Assembly: GCF_031326225.1 (NCBI RefSeq)
Contig: NZ_CP133720.1
Coordinates: forward strand, 2,852,001-2,916,000
DNA from: Undibacterium cyanobacteriorum
GTDB lineage: Bacteria; Pseudomonadota; Gammaproteobacteria; Burkholderiales; Burkholderiaceae_D
Direction: 5' to 3'
Length of the DNA: 64,000 nucleotides
Within the stretch, counting starts at the first letter, position 1. Each line of letters starts with the position of its first letter. The notes under the pieces are model-generated. The model was not told where the DNA came from, ran no database searches, and saw nothing but the letters and a program-made list of their open reading frames with translations. A program made the position numbers and the translations under genes. Below are positions 1 to 8,615 of the stretch, one piece after another.

Positions 1-643
1 GCGTGATTTCGATATACGGTTTTGAGATCAATTCACCGATCACTTCGATCTGAATGTCACTCGTCTTAGCAGCCAAGGGAGCCGCCATCAGCAGTGCAGT
101 CAAAAATTGACTCGAAACATTACCCTTCACTTGCATACGTTGCGCATGAATGTGACCACGTTTGATGTGCAATGGCGGATAACCAGGATTTCCAGTGTAA
201 TCAATTTGCGCACCAACCGCATTCAACGCATCGACCAAATCACCGATCGGACGTTCATGCATGCGTGGCACACCGTGCACAGTGTAATCGCCACCCAGCA
301 CAGCGAGCGCAGCGACCAATGGGCGTATCGCAGTACCAGCATTACCCATAAAAAGATCCGCATGCGCATGCGGGAAATGGCCGCCAGTACCTACCACCGT
401 ATAGTTTTGCGTGTGGTCCTCTTGGGTCCAATGTACGCCAAGACTATGCAAAGCATTCAGCATCACCAATGTATCGTCCGATGCCAATAGTTCATGCACC
501 TTGGTCGTGCCTTTCGCTAAGGCAGCCAGCAACAGAATCCGATTCGAAATACTTTTCGAACCAGGCAGCTTGACGGTCCCCTGCACTTTCATGGTGGGAT
601 GAAGATCGAGATACGGTGGATAGGACTTACTATGTTCTTTCAT
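1..643 (-). CDS. aroA: 3-phosphoshikimate 1-carboxyvinyltransferase (EPSP synthase), partial
   Basis: N-terminal 214 residues of EPSP synthase, the cytoplasmic enzyme that joins PEP to shikimate-3-phosphate in chorismate synthesis. The reading frame starts MKEHSKSYPPYLDLHP at the ATG at 643 and runs off the left edge, so the C-terminal half is missing only because the window ends. Family hallmarks are visible: LPGSKSISNR near residue 28 (PEP and shikimate-phosphate binding), then GNAGTAIRPL (normally GNAGTAMR) and the RMHERPIGDLVDAL segment. It lies downstream of tyrA in the conserved gyrA-serC-pheA-tyrA-aroA block; the 215-bp gap to tyrA shows no clear signal. Identification is firm; the exact start is the best in-frame ATG. 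Confidence 0.95.
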   Translation of the reverse strand, partial: MKEHSKSYPPYLDLHPTMKVQGTVKLPGSKSISNRILLLAALAKGTTKVHELLASDDTLVMLNALHSLGVHWTQEDHTQNYTVVGTGGHFPHAHADLFMGNAGTAIRPLVAALAVLGGDYTVHGVPRMHERPIGDLVDALNAVGAQIDYTGNPGYPPLHIKRGHIHAQRMQVKGNVSSQFLTALLMAAPLAAKTSDIQIEVIGELISKPYIEIT

Positions 644-858
644 ACACGATTCCAAAAAACGGTTCTAAAAACAATTCAAAAATTCTTCTCTATGCATTTA
701 TGCCCAGCACTCAGGTCCGCTGATTTAGGTTTTCACCCCCATCGACTGCGGCGGTGCTTGCGACTGCTAAGTCTATTTTCTACTCTGATAGATCAAGTGG
801 ATCAACTAGGTAAATAAATCATGAGACTAACCGAGTCGACGCAAATTTCGATTGCGAT

Positions 859-1809
859 CTAATCGCCACCATAGCGGCTTTGAGCCTCCGCTGCTTCAAT
901 CGCAGTAATCCAATTCACGCGCGCCTCTTGAGCACGACGATAAACATGTTCTAGCGCAGCGGCATCCGCATTTTGTAAATACTGTCGCAGGTGCGCAAGT
1001 TGTTCGGTATAAGAATCCAATTCTTGCAGCAAGGCCTCTCGATTCGCGATGCTAATATCGCGCCACATTTCAGGCGATGATCCAGCGATCCGCGTAAAGT
1101 CACGAAACCCGCTCGCGGCATATTGAAACAGACGATCCGCGTGCGGCTTGGCGGCAATATCTGCCACCAAAGTGTAAGCCAATAAATGCGGCAAATGACT
1201 GACCGAGGCAAAAACTTGGTCGTGCTCTTGTGGCGTCAAATAGTGAATGATCGCACCACAAGCCTGCCATGCCTGCGCAACTCTGGAGAGCAAGTGGTCG
1301 GTATTTTCTGGCAAGCGGGTAATGACCGTTTTCTTCCCCACGTAGAGATCACTTAAAGCGGCGCTCGGACCATTCTTTTCTCGACCAGCGATAGGATGTG
1401 CTGGCACAAACTGCGCCACTTTTTCTTTGAGAGCCTGACGCGCAGCTATGACCACATCGGTTTTCGTACTACCAACATCAGTCACCACCGTATGCGCTTG
1501 TAGCAACGGATAAATCGCTTCTAGAATTTTTGTGGTCTGTGCGACGGGAGTGGCAATCACAATCAAATCCGCTCCTTCAAGCGCACTCGCCAGATCGAAT
1601 GTATGGCTATCGATAATGCCTAATTGCTGCGCTTCTTCGAGTGCCGCTTGGTGCCGATCGAGACCGACAATATGGCGCACCATGCCCGCTTTTTTGAGCG
1701 CTAAAGCGAACGAACCGCCAATCAGACCAACGCCGATAAGCACGAGTTTGTTAAAGAGTGGACGCACGGACGTCTCATCATTCTTCATTTTTAAATCACT
1801 ATCTACCAT
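859..1809 (-). CDS. tyrA: Prephenate dehydrogenase
   Basis: Oxidative decarboxylation of prephenate to 4-hydroxyphenylpyruvate in tyrosine synthesis, cytoplasmic. 316 aa, typical for the monofunctional family. The N-terminal Rossmann motif LIGVGLIGGSFALALKKAG lies at about residues 24-42. The central prephenate-binding region has HPIAGREKNGP, and the C-terminal helical part has ASVSHLPHLLAYTL and ASGFRDFTRIAGS, all characteristic. No chorismate mutase or ACT domain is fused. The ATG at 1809 gives the listed start; an in-frame ATG at 1788 (MKNDE) is an equally possible start and neither has a strong ribosome-binding site. The gene sits between pheA and aroA on the same strand. The hisC gene often found between pheA and tyrA in relatives is absent and repeats occupy the gap. 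Confidence 0.95.
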   Translation of the reverse strand: MVDSDLKMKNDETSVRPLFNKLVLIGVGLIGGSFALALKKAGMVRHIVGLDRHQAALEEAQQLGIIDSHTFDLASALEGADLIVIATPVAQTTKILEAIYPLLQAHTVVTDVGSTKTDVVIAARQALKEKVAQFVPAHPIAGREKNGPSAALSDLYVGKKTVITRLPENTDHLLSRVAQAWQACGAIIHYLTPQEHDQVFASVSHLPHLLAYTLVADIAAKPHADRLFQYAASGFRDFTRIAGSSPEMWRDISIANREALLQELDSYTEQLAHLRQYLQNADAAALEHVYRRAQEARVNWITAIEAAEAQSRYGGD

Positions 1810-1836
1810 TTATTTGTTGGTACAGTTTCTTGACCG

Positions 1837-1881
1837 CTCCCTTCTCCCGCGCGCGGGAGAAGGGCTGGGGATGAGGGAGAT
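1837..1881. repeat. REP-like GC-rich palindrome, first of an inverted pair
   Basis: The core is a perfect palindrome, ctcccgcgcgcgggag, followed by aagggctggggatgaggg. This composition, a GC palindrome with a G-rich tail ending in gaggg, is typical of intergenic REP-like elements in proteobacteria. A second copy in opposite orientation lies at 1961-1997, which gives a BIME-like pair between pheA and tyrA. I infer a non-coding repeat that may form a hairpin in the transcript; its copy number elsewhere in the genome is unknown. Confidence 0.7.
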
Positions 1882-1960
1882 TTGGATATCAAACAAGAAT
1901 TCAGAAAGCTAGAATACAAGAGCAACAACAAACACATTGCCACTGCATGTTACCGTTACT

Positions 1961-1997
1961 GCCCCCCTCACCCTACCCCCCTCCCGCCCGCGGGAGA
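1961..1997. repeat. REP-like palindrome, second copy in inverted orientation
   Basis: Reads cccccctcaccctaccccc and then ctcccgcccgcgggag. Its reverse complement aligns with the element at 1837-1881: a GC palindrome followed by a G-rich tail ending in gtgaggg. The two face each other across about 80 bp. The whole pheA-tyrA gap (1810-2107) contains no convincing gene. Confidence 0.7.
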
Positions 1998-2107
1998 TGC
2001 TTATTATCTGAACATACTCACTCCGAATATGCATCACACCGTCAAGCCATCGAACTTCTGAGCAGCGCGGCTTGCACCCGCCCTACGAAATCAGCCGGGC
2101 CTTAACA

Positions 2108-3181
2108 TCAAACCGTACAAGGATACGAGCCAAGGATCTTAAAGAAAGCCGCGTCGTGATTAAGCTCGTCCATCGCCGCTTTCACTTTGTTGTCCATCGC
2201 ATGTCCCTCGACATCGACATAAAAGTAATATTCCCAGTTGCCGGTACGCGCTGGACGGGACTCAAAACGTGTCATCGACACGCCGTGTTTCGAGAGCGGC
2301 GCTAACAGGTTATACACCGCACCTGCTTTATTCGGCGTTGCCAAGACGATGGAAGTTTGATCCTTGCCACTTGGTGTCGTGCGTAGACGGCCAATGACCG
2401 CGAAACGAGTACGATTATGCGGATCATCTTGAATATGGGCACTGACGATACCAAGGTTGTACTGCTGACCAGCGATTTCACTCGCGATGGCAGCGACACT
2501 GGCATCCGCCCCCGCCATGCGAGCAGCTTCCGCATTTGATGCAACCGCTTGCCGTTCGATGTGAGGATAGTGCTGATTGAGCCAAGCTTGGCATTGCGCT
2601 AAGGCTTGAGAATGGGCACAGATACGCGTCACACCAGTCATGATGCCCGACTTGCTCATCAGACTATGTTGCACTGGAATCGACACTTCGCCGCTAATCA
2701 TCAAGCTGGTTTGCAGCAAAAGATCGAGAGTACGGTTGATCGCGCCCTCGGACGAATTTTCAATTGGCACCACGCCAAAATCGGCCGTTCCTGCTTCAGT
2801 TGCGCGAAATACTTCATCAATAGAAATGCAGGGCAAGGCCTCAATCGCGTGTCCAAATTGTTTATAGACCGCTTGCTCACTAAAGGTACCGACCGGCCCC
2901 AAAAAGGCCACAACCACGCGGCGCTCCAAGGCGCGGCATGCCGACATAATTTCACGGAATATCAACTGAATCGCATCCGTATGCAGCGGGCCTTGATTTT
3001 GGTCCGCCATATTGCGCAAAACCTGCGCTTCGCGCTCAGGGCGAAATACCGGCGCATTCGTTTCCGCCTTCACATGCCCGACTTCTTCAGCAACACGGGC
3101 ACGTTGATTTAAAAGCTCTAAAATCGCCGCGTCGATCGCATCGATTTTTTCACGTAAAGGAAGTAATTTATTGTCACTCAT
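2108..3181 (-). CDS. pheA: Bifunctional chorismate mutase / prephenate dehydratase
   Basis: Converts chorismate to prephenate and on to phenylpyruvate for phenylalanine synthesis. The 357-aa length matches the proteobacterial P-protein. The N-terminal chorismate mutase domain spans about residues 1-90 (LREKIDAIDAAILELLNQRA, helix with catalytic Arg/Lys, and FRPEREAQVLR). A prephenate dehydratase domain follows (VAFLGPVGTFSEQA, VPIENSSEGAI). The C-terminal ACT domain, which binds Phe, has the ESRP motif (MTRFESRPA) in the last 90 residues. I chose the ATG at 3181 (MSDNKLLPLREKID) because it has an AGG upstream and matches the family N-terminus; a longer frame to 3244 has no support. The stop lies next to the REP pair. 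Confidence 0.95.
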   Translation of the reverse strand: MSDNKLLPLREKIDAIDAAILELLNQRARVAEEVGHVKAETNAPVFRPEREAQVLRNMADQNQGPLHTDAIQLIFREIMSACRALERRVVVAFLGPVGTFSEQAVYKQFGHAIEALPCISIDEVFRATEAGTADFGVVPIENSSEGAINRTLDLLLQTSLMISGEVSIPVQHSLMSKSGIMTGVTRICAHSQALAQCQAWLNQHYPHIERQAVASNAEAARMAGADASVAAIASEIAGQQYNLGIVSAHIQDDPHNRTRFAVIGRLRTTPSGKDQTSIVLATPNKAGAVYNLLAPLSKHGVSMTRFESRPARTGNWEYYFYVDVEGHAMDNKVKAAMDELNHDAAFFKILGSYPCTV

Positions 3182-3476
3182 TTCAAAACCTAAAAACCGT
3201 TTTTTTCGAATCAAACCAGCTTGCATAACACGTATCGCAAGCACATCTGAAAATTTAAAAGTAAAACCATTTCTCGTTCAAGCTTGTGGCTTGATTCATC
3301 AGCTCCACGGTTTCTAGGTGATGGCTGGTACCATGTGAAGAAAGGGCTGATAAAGCAGATAGATTTTATTTATTCCCAACCAATCTAAGAACAAGCGCAA
3401 ATGTAGGACGGGTACCGCCCGCACTGTTCAGATGCCGGATATTCTGGCGACAAGGGTTCCCCAACTACGTCCCCAC
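3182..3476. other. Intergenic gap between the secreted ORF and pheA
   Basis: 295 bp without a plausible gene. It contains a weak imperfect inverted repeat around 3400-3422 (gggtaccgcccgc region) but no T-tract terminator. Any promoter for pheA on the minus strand should lie here; I cannot identify convincing -35 and -10 hexamers. Confidence 0.4.
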
Positions 3477-4106
3477 CTACTCTCTTGGAACTGAACATTT
3501 CTTAAATGGGCTTATTGACAACACTTGAATTTGATACGGAAACAGCCCATCTCGATCAGTATCAGAAACATTGACTCTAAAATCTTTCACAATCATTTTT
3601 GCCTTTGCTTGCCGACAAGGCTGTGATTCAGTTGGTCGGGGCGCCTTCAATTTCCGAAAATTTTCATCGCTACCTATCTCAAAGTGCTTAAAATATTGCG
3701 AGAAGACCGACCCGCTATCTAGGCCCAAGTCAGATGTCACCTCGAAATGCATATCTGTAGCCTCACTCTCCGAGACCTCCACTTCTCCAGTCAAGATCAA
3801 TTGTCCAGAAAAATAAAAGTCACCTGAGTAATATCCGCCAGAACTCAAATATTTATCCAAGGAAATCCTTTTCTTAGAAAGATCCACTGAATTACCATCC
3901 GTCGTTACCAGATCGCACGCTGCAACCAACTTAACACCTGCTGGTAGCGAGACTTCTAAGTTCTGTAGCGCTAGTCCACACTGACACTTCATGTCTTTAT
4001 CGTATTCAAACTCCAATTGTTTTGAAAGTTTAGAACATTGTCTTTCTGCGGGCCACGCAGAAAGAAACAAAGAGAAAAACACTAAAAAGGTCAGAAAAAA
4101 TCTCAA
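3477..4106 (-). CDS. Secreted or periplasmic protein of unknown function
   Basis: 209 aa, not recognised. It opens with a classical Sec signal peptide (MRFFLTFLVFFSLFLSAWPA, probable cleavage after WPA near residue 20). The mature part has seven cysteines, including a CQC pair, so disulfides are likely after export. No lipobox is seen. The only supported start is a TTG at 4106, preceded by GAGG about 8 nt upstream; that SD lies at the end of serC, 11 bp away, so translation is probably coupled to serC. The gene looks more AT-rich than its neighbours and interrupts the conserved serC-pheA linkage, which suggests a lineage-specific insertion. Function is unknown. Confidence 0.75.
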   Translation of the reverse strand: MRFFLTFLVFFSLFLSAWPAERQCSKLSKQLEFEYDKDMKCQCGLALQNLEVSLPAGVKLVAACDLVTTDGNSVDLSKKRISLDKYLSSGGYYSGDFYFSGQLILTGEVEVSESEATDMHFEVTSDLGLDSGSVFSQYFKHFEIGSDENFRKLKAPRPTESQPCRQAKAKMIVKDFRVNVSDTDRDGLFPYQIQVLSISPFKKCSVPRE

Positions 4107-4117
4107 CTCACTGCCTC

Positions 4118-5218
4118 TCAGGACGCGTTTGCAAAATCCCGCATAAACTCCACCAATGCCTGCACACCTTCAATCGGCATCGCATTGTAAATTGATGCAC
4201 GCATACCGCCGACTGATTTATGTCCTTTCAATTGCAACAAGCCGCGTTCTTTGGCGGCACTTAAAAACGCTGCATTCTGACTTTCATCACGCAGATAGAA
4301 AGGCACGTTCATGCGTGAGCGGAATTGCGGTGCCACTTTAGTGACATAGAAATCGGTACTATCGAGGTAGTCGTATAGCAATTGCGCTTTGGCGATATTG
4401 GCGCGCTCCATCGCCGCAACGCCGCCTTGGCGCTTCAACCATTGGAACACTAAACCGGCGATATAAATGGAATAAGTTGGAGGCGTGTTGTACATGGAAT
4501 CATTGTCCGACACATTTTTCCAATCAAATGCAGACGGGCAAATCGGCAATGCATGACCTAATAAGTCTTCACGAACGATCACGAGCGTCAATCCTGCGGG
4601 ACCAATATTTTTTTGCGCACCACCAAAGATCACGCCGTAGCGACTGACATCAATTTGACGCGACAAAATGTGGGAGGACATATCCGCCACCAAAGGTGCG
4701 CCGTTGGTTCGATCAGCGATTTCGGGAACGAAATGATATTCCACACCATCGATGGTTTCATTCGTGCACAGATGCACGTAGGCGGGATCGGCGCTCAAAT
4801 TCCATGTACTTGGATCAGGGACACCATCAAAGCCCGTGCTTTCACTCGATGCAGCGACGTTCACCGTGCCGTATTTTTTAGCTTCTTTGATCGACTTCCC
4901 ACTCCAGGAACCGGTGTGAATAAAATCGATGGTTGCTGGTTGCGCTTTGCGGCCAACGAGGTTCATCGGAATGATGGCATTTTCACCCAAACCACCGCCT
5001 TGCAAGAACAGAGTCTTGTAGTTATCGGGGATCTGCAACAGCTCGCGCAAATCAGCCTGGGCTTGCGCCAAAATGGACATAAATTCGGGTCCACGATGAC
5101 TCATCTCCATGACTGACATACCGCTGCCATGCCAATCCAGCATTTCATCGGCCGCTTGTTGCAGGACTTCTTTAGGGAGTACCGCAGGACCTGCGGAGAA
5201 ATTGTAAATCACGCTCAT
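4118..5218 (-). CDS. serC: Phosphoserine aminotransferase
   Basis: PLP-dependent transamination of 3-phosphohydroxypyruvate to phosphoserine; the enzyme also acts in pyridoxal-phosphate synthesis. 366 aa from the ATG at 5218, giving the family N-terminus MSVIYNFSAGPAVLP; the frame could extend to 5278 but without support. Seen: FSAGPA, GGGLGENAIIPMNL, the PLP-lysine region YGVIFGGAQKNIGPAG (Lys in AQKN), and NTPPTYSIYI near residue 245. It lies downstream of gyrA, from which a strong hairpin terminator at 5284-5307 separates it, so it probably has its own promoter in the roughly 65 bp left. The secreted ORF follows directly. Confidence 0.96.
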   Translation of the reverse strand: MSVIYNFSAGPAVLPKEVLQQAADEMLDWHGSGMSVMEMSHRGPEFMSILAQAQADLRELLQIPDNYKTLFLQGGGLGENAIIPMNLVGRKAQPATIDFIHTGSWSGKSIKEAKKYGTVNVAASSESTGFDGVPDPSTWNLSADPAYVHLCTNETIDGVEYHFVPEIADRTNGAPLVADMSSHILSRQIDVSRYGVIFGGAQKNIGPAGLTLVIVREDLLGHALPICPSAFDWKNVSDNDSMYNTPPTYSIYIAGLVFQWLKRQGGVAAMERANIAKAQLLYDYLDSTDFYVTKVAPQFRSRMNVPFYLRDESQNAAFLSAAKERGLLQLKGHKSVGGMRASIYNAMPIEGVQALVEFMRDFANAS

Positions 5219-5283
5219 CAATACCACTCTATTGAAACGATTTGGGTGCGCCACACCAAAATTGTCTATACGACCCAATCAAT

Positions 5284-5307
5284 AAAAAGGGCGGGAAATC
5301 CCGCCCT
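5284..5307 (-). terminator. Rho-independent terminator of gyrA
   Basis: Perfect 7-bp stem gggcggg/cccgccc with a 4-nt loop, followed on the minus strand by TTTTTATT. It begins 7 bp after the gyrA stop codon, so gyrA is likely terminated before serC despite the conserved gene order. Confidence 0.88.
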
Positions 5308-5313
5308 GCGATC

Positions 5314-7938
5314 TTACTCTGCTGCTGGTGTCGTCTCACTACCCTCGCCGTCTGAGTCTGCATCGGTTTCAACGATGCGCTGCAAACCAGAAAGTGTGGT
5401 GCCGTCTTCAACCGCAATCAAAGTCACGCCTTGTGTAGCTCGGCCCATCTCGCGAATCTCAGAAACGCGAGTACGGATCAAGACACCACCGGTTGTGATC
5501 AACATAATTTCATCGGTCGACTCAACCAAAGTCGCAGCAACGACTTTGCCGTTACGTTCTGAAGTTTGAATCGCGATCATACCTTTGGTGCCGCGACCAT
5601 GACGGGTGTACTCCGTAATCGGCGTGCGTTTGCCGAAGCCGTTTTCAGTTGCTGTCAACACGGATTGCTGCTCGTTTTCTGCCACCAATAAGGCGATCAC
5701 TTGCTGACCTTCTTCCAAATTCATACCGCGCACACCACGTGCCGTACGGCCCATTGGACGTACATCGTTTTCATCGAAACGTACAGCCTTGCCAGCATCG
5801 GAGAACAACATCACGTCGTGCTTACCATCGGTCAAAGCAGCGCCGATCAAGAAGTCACCTTCATCCAAATCGACCGCGATAATGCCGGCTTTACGTGGAT
5901 TACTGAAATCAGTCAACGGAGTTTTCTTCACAGTACCGAGGCTGGTCGCCATGAAGACGTAGTGGTCTTCTGGGAAGCTGCGATTCTCGCCAGACAATGG
6001 CAAGATTACCGTGATCTTCTCGCCGTCTTGCAGCGGGAACATATTCACGATTGGCTTACCACGCGAGTTACGGGAACCTTGTGGCACTTCGTAAACTTTG
6101 AGCCAATACAAACGACCACGATTCGAGAAGCACAAGATGTAGTCATGGGTATTAGCCACGAACAATTGCTCAATCCAATCGTCATCTTTGGTTGCTGTCG
6201 CCTGCTTACCGCGTCCGCCACGCTTCTGCGCGCGATACTCAGACAAAGGCTGCGACTTCATGTAACCGGTGTGCGACAAAGTCACCACCATATCAACCGG
6301 TGTGATTAAGTCTTCGGTTTCCAAGTCGGTTGCATTTAACACGATTTCCGAACGACGCACATCTTTGTTACCAACGCCATATTCGTTAACGCAAACGGTC
6401 AATTCATCATTGATGATTGTTGTCACACGCTCTGGCTTCGACAAAATATCGAGCAAATCAGCGATCTCTGCCATCACGTCTTTGTATTCGTTAACGATCT
6501 TGTCTTGTTCCAAACCAGTCAAACGTTGCAAACGCATTTGCAAGATCTCTTGCGCCTGATCGTCCGACAACTTATACAAACCGTCCGGTTGAATACCGTA
6601 ATGCTTAGGCAAACTCTCAGGACGGAATGCTTCGATGCCGCCTGGATTATCAGCCGCTGTGCGTGTCAACATCTCGCGCACCATCGAGCTATCCCATGCA
6701 CGCGTCATCAATTCTTGTTTCGCGATTGGTGGTGTCGGAGCGGCTTTGATAATCGCGATGAAATCATCGATATTGGCCAAGGCCACTGCCAAGCCTTCCA
6801 ATACATGTCCACGTTCACGCGCTTTGCGCAATTCGAACACAGTACGGCGAGTCACAACTTCACGACGATGCGACAAGAAGCATTCCAACATCTGCTTCAA
6901 GTTCAACAACTTCGGCTGACCATTGACCAAGGCCACCATATTCATACCGAAGGTGTCTTGCAATTGCGTCTGCTTGTAGAGGTTGTTCAACACCACTTCA
7001 GGTACTTCACCGCGCTTGAGCTCAATCACCACGCGCATACCCGACTTATCGGATTCATCACGAATATCGGAAATACCTTCGAGCTTTTTGTCGCGCACAT
7101 TCTCTGCGATACGCTCGAGCAGAGACTTTTTATTCACTTGGTAAGGCAACTCATCGATGATGATGGCGATACGCCCTTCTTTACCGAATTCTTCGAAGTG
7201 CGTTTTAGCGCGCATCACCACACGACCACGACCAGTGCGATAACCATCACGTACGCCCGACACACCGTAAATCAAACCAGCCGTTGGGAAGTCTGGCGCT
7301 GGGATAATCTCGATCAATTCATCAACGCTGCATTCAGGGTTGCGCAACACATGCAAAGCACCATTGATGACTTCGGTAATATTGTGCGGCGGAATATTGG
7401 TCGCCATACCGACCGCGATACCAGAAGAACCGTTAATCAACAGGTTCGGGATACGGGTTGGCAACACAGACGGTTCTTTTTCTTTGCCGTCGTAGTTAGG
7501 CACGAAGTCAACCGTTTCTTTCTCGATATCCGCTAAGACTTCATTGGCGATTTTTTCCAAACGACACTCTGTGTAACGCATCGCCGCTGCATTATCGCCG
7601 TCGACCGAGCCAAAGTTACCTTGACCGTCGACCAAGGTGTAACGCAAAGAGAAATCTTGCGCCATACGCACCAAGGTGTCGTAAATCGAAGCGTCACCGT
7701 GCGGGTGATACTTACCCATCACTTCACCGACCACACGCGCACATTTCACAAATGGACGGTTGTAGACATTGTTCATTTCATGCATCGCGAACAGAACACG
7801 ACGATGCACAGGCTTCAAGCCGTCACGAACATCAGGCAAAGCACGACCTACGATCACGCTCATGGCGTAATCAAGGTAGCTCTTGCGCATTTCTTCTTCG
7901 AGGGAAATCGGGAGTGTTTCTTTAGCGAATTGATCCAT
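5314..7938 (-). CDS. gyrA: DNA gyrase subunit A
   Basis: Breakage-reunion subunit of the A2B2 gyrase that introduces negative supercoils. 874 aa. The winged-helix and tower part carries the active-site tyrosine Y122 in AAMRYTE. The quinolone-determining region reads HPHGDASIYD at 78-87, so position 83 (E. coli numbering, which is unshifted here) is Ala, 84 is Ser and Asp87 is kept. The GyrA box QKRGGRG near residue 560 starts the six-bladed C-terminal DNA-wrapping domain. An acidic tail ends the protein (ETDADSDGEGSETT). The ATG at 7938 gives the standard MDQFAKE start. Transcription leaves from the 677-bp gap shared with the divergent ompA-like gene. Confidence 0.98.
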   Translation of the reverse strand: MDQFAKETLPISLEEEMRKSYLDYAMSVIVGRALPDVRDGLKPVHRRVLFAMHEMNNVYNRPFVKCARVVGEVMGKYHPHGDASIYDTLVRMAQDFSLRYTLVDGQGNFGSVDGDNAAAMRYTECRLEKIANEVLADIEKETVDFVPNYDGKEKEPSVLPTRIPNLLINGSSGIAVGMATNIPPHNITEVINGALHVLRNPECSVDELIEIIPAPDFPTAGLIYGVSGVRDGYRTGRGRVVMRAKTHFEEFGKEGRIAIIIDELPYQVNKKSLLERIAENVRDKKLEGISDIRDESDKSGMRVVIELKRGEVPEVVLNNLYKQTQLQDTFGMNMVALVNGQPKLLNLKQMLECFLSHRREVVTRRTVFELRKARERGHVLEGLAVALANIDDFIAIIKAAPTPPIAKQELMTRAWDSSMVREMLTRTAADNPGGIEAFRPESLPKHYGIQPDGLYKLSDDQAQEILQMRLQRLTGLEQDKIVNEYKDVMAEIADLLDILSKPERVTTIINDELTVCVNEYGVGNKDVRRSEIVLNATDLETEDLITPVDMVVTLSHTGYMKSQPLSEYRAQKRGGRGKQATATKDDDWIEQLFVANTHDYILCFSNRGRLYWLKVYEVPQGSRNSRGKPIVNMFPLQDGEKITVILPLSGENRSFPEDHYVFMATSLGTVKKTPLTDFSNPRKAGIIAVDLDEGDFLIGAALTDGKHDVMLFSDAGKAVRFDENDVRPMGRTARGVRGMNLEEGQQVIALLVAENEQQSVLTATENGFGKRTPITEYTRHGRGTKGMIAIQTSERNGKVVAATLVESTDEIMLITTGGVLIRTRVSEIREMGRATQGVTLIAVEDGTTLSGLQRIVETDADSDGEGSETTPAAE

Positions 7939-8615
7939 TGGCTGGCAAACTTGTAGAGATATTTATCTTTGAATTATTTTTTCGTTCACACTGTCGACGC
8001 ATTCGGCAACCGACAGCGATGGATATCGTCAAAATAAGCTTGGTTAAAATAACAAGCCAGCTCAAGGCTGGCGAGATTACCCTTGGTCTTCCAAAACACA
8101 AACTTTCACTGTCATCAAAAACTCAGTTCAAATTCATGTTCAACTGTTCATTTTAGCACGGCAACTGCTGCGTATCACCGTTTTTATGATTACCAAAAAC
8201 TCTAGTCATTCACGAATCAGCACGGCAAAAAAGAAGCTGTTTCAGACGCGATCAGTTTTAGACTTCTTGCAACTTTCAAAATTCTATAAAAAATCACCAT
8301 CATCTTGAGCAGTTTCAATGTCTTCGAAGCACGCACTTGTTGCGTTGCCAAAATAAGACATAATTGACATTTCCTGACTTTTCCCTCGAATCCATTTCCA
8401 ACTAAGCATTAGCTCTTGTGGCAGAATCCTCGTTGTCGCGTCGCACAAGAATGACTGTCTCATTCGCAATTTCTGCGCTAAGTCATAGTCATGTCATGGA
8501 GCACGTGTTAAAATTCTGACTTCATCTGTGTGCTGTTTTGTTTGAATCACACAAACGTTTTTTGCTTTTTTATTCAAGCAGTTCATCTGCGATTATTCTC
8601 AACCGAGGAAAAAAT
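7939..8615. other. Divergent intergenic region gyrA / ompA-like gene
   Basis: 677 bp between two divergent genes. It must hold the promoters of gyrA (minus) and of the ompA-like gene (plus). A TAAAAT hexamer lies near 8507-8512 in the ompA direction but without a good -35 partner. A 61-codon minus-strand ORF (8284-8469) has no family features and is not called. I see no hairpin terminator or RNA gene. Confidence 0.45.

Noticed and set aside
8284..8469. 61-codon minus ORF between gyrA and the ompA-like gene
   Set aside because: No SD, no signal peptide, no recognisable motif; the composition looks non-coding.
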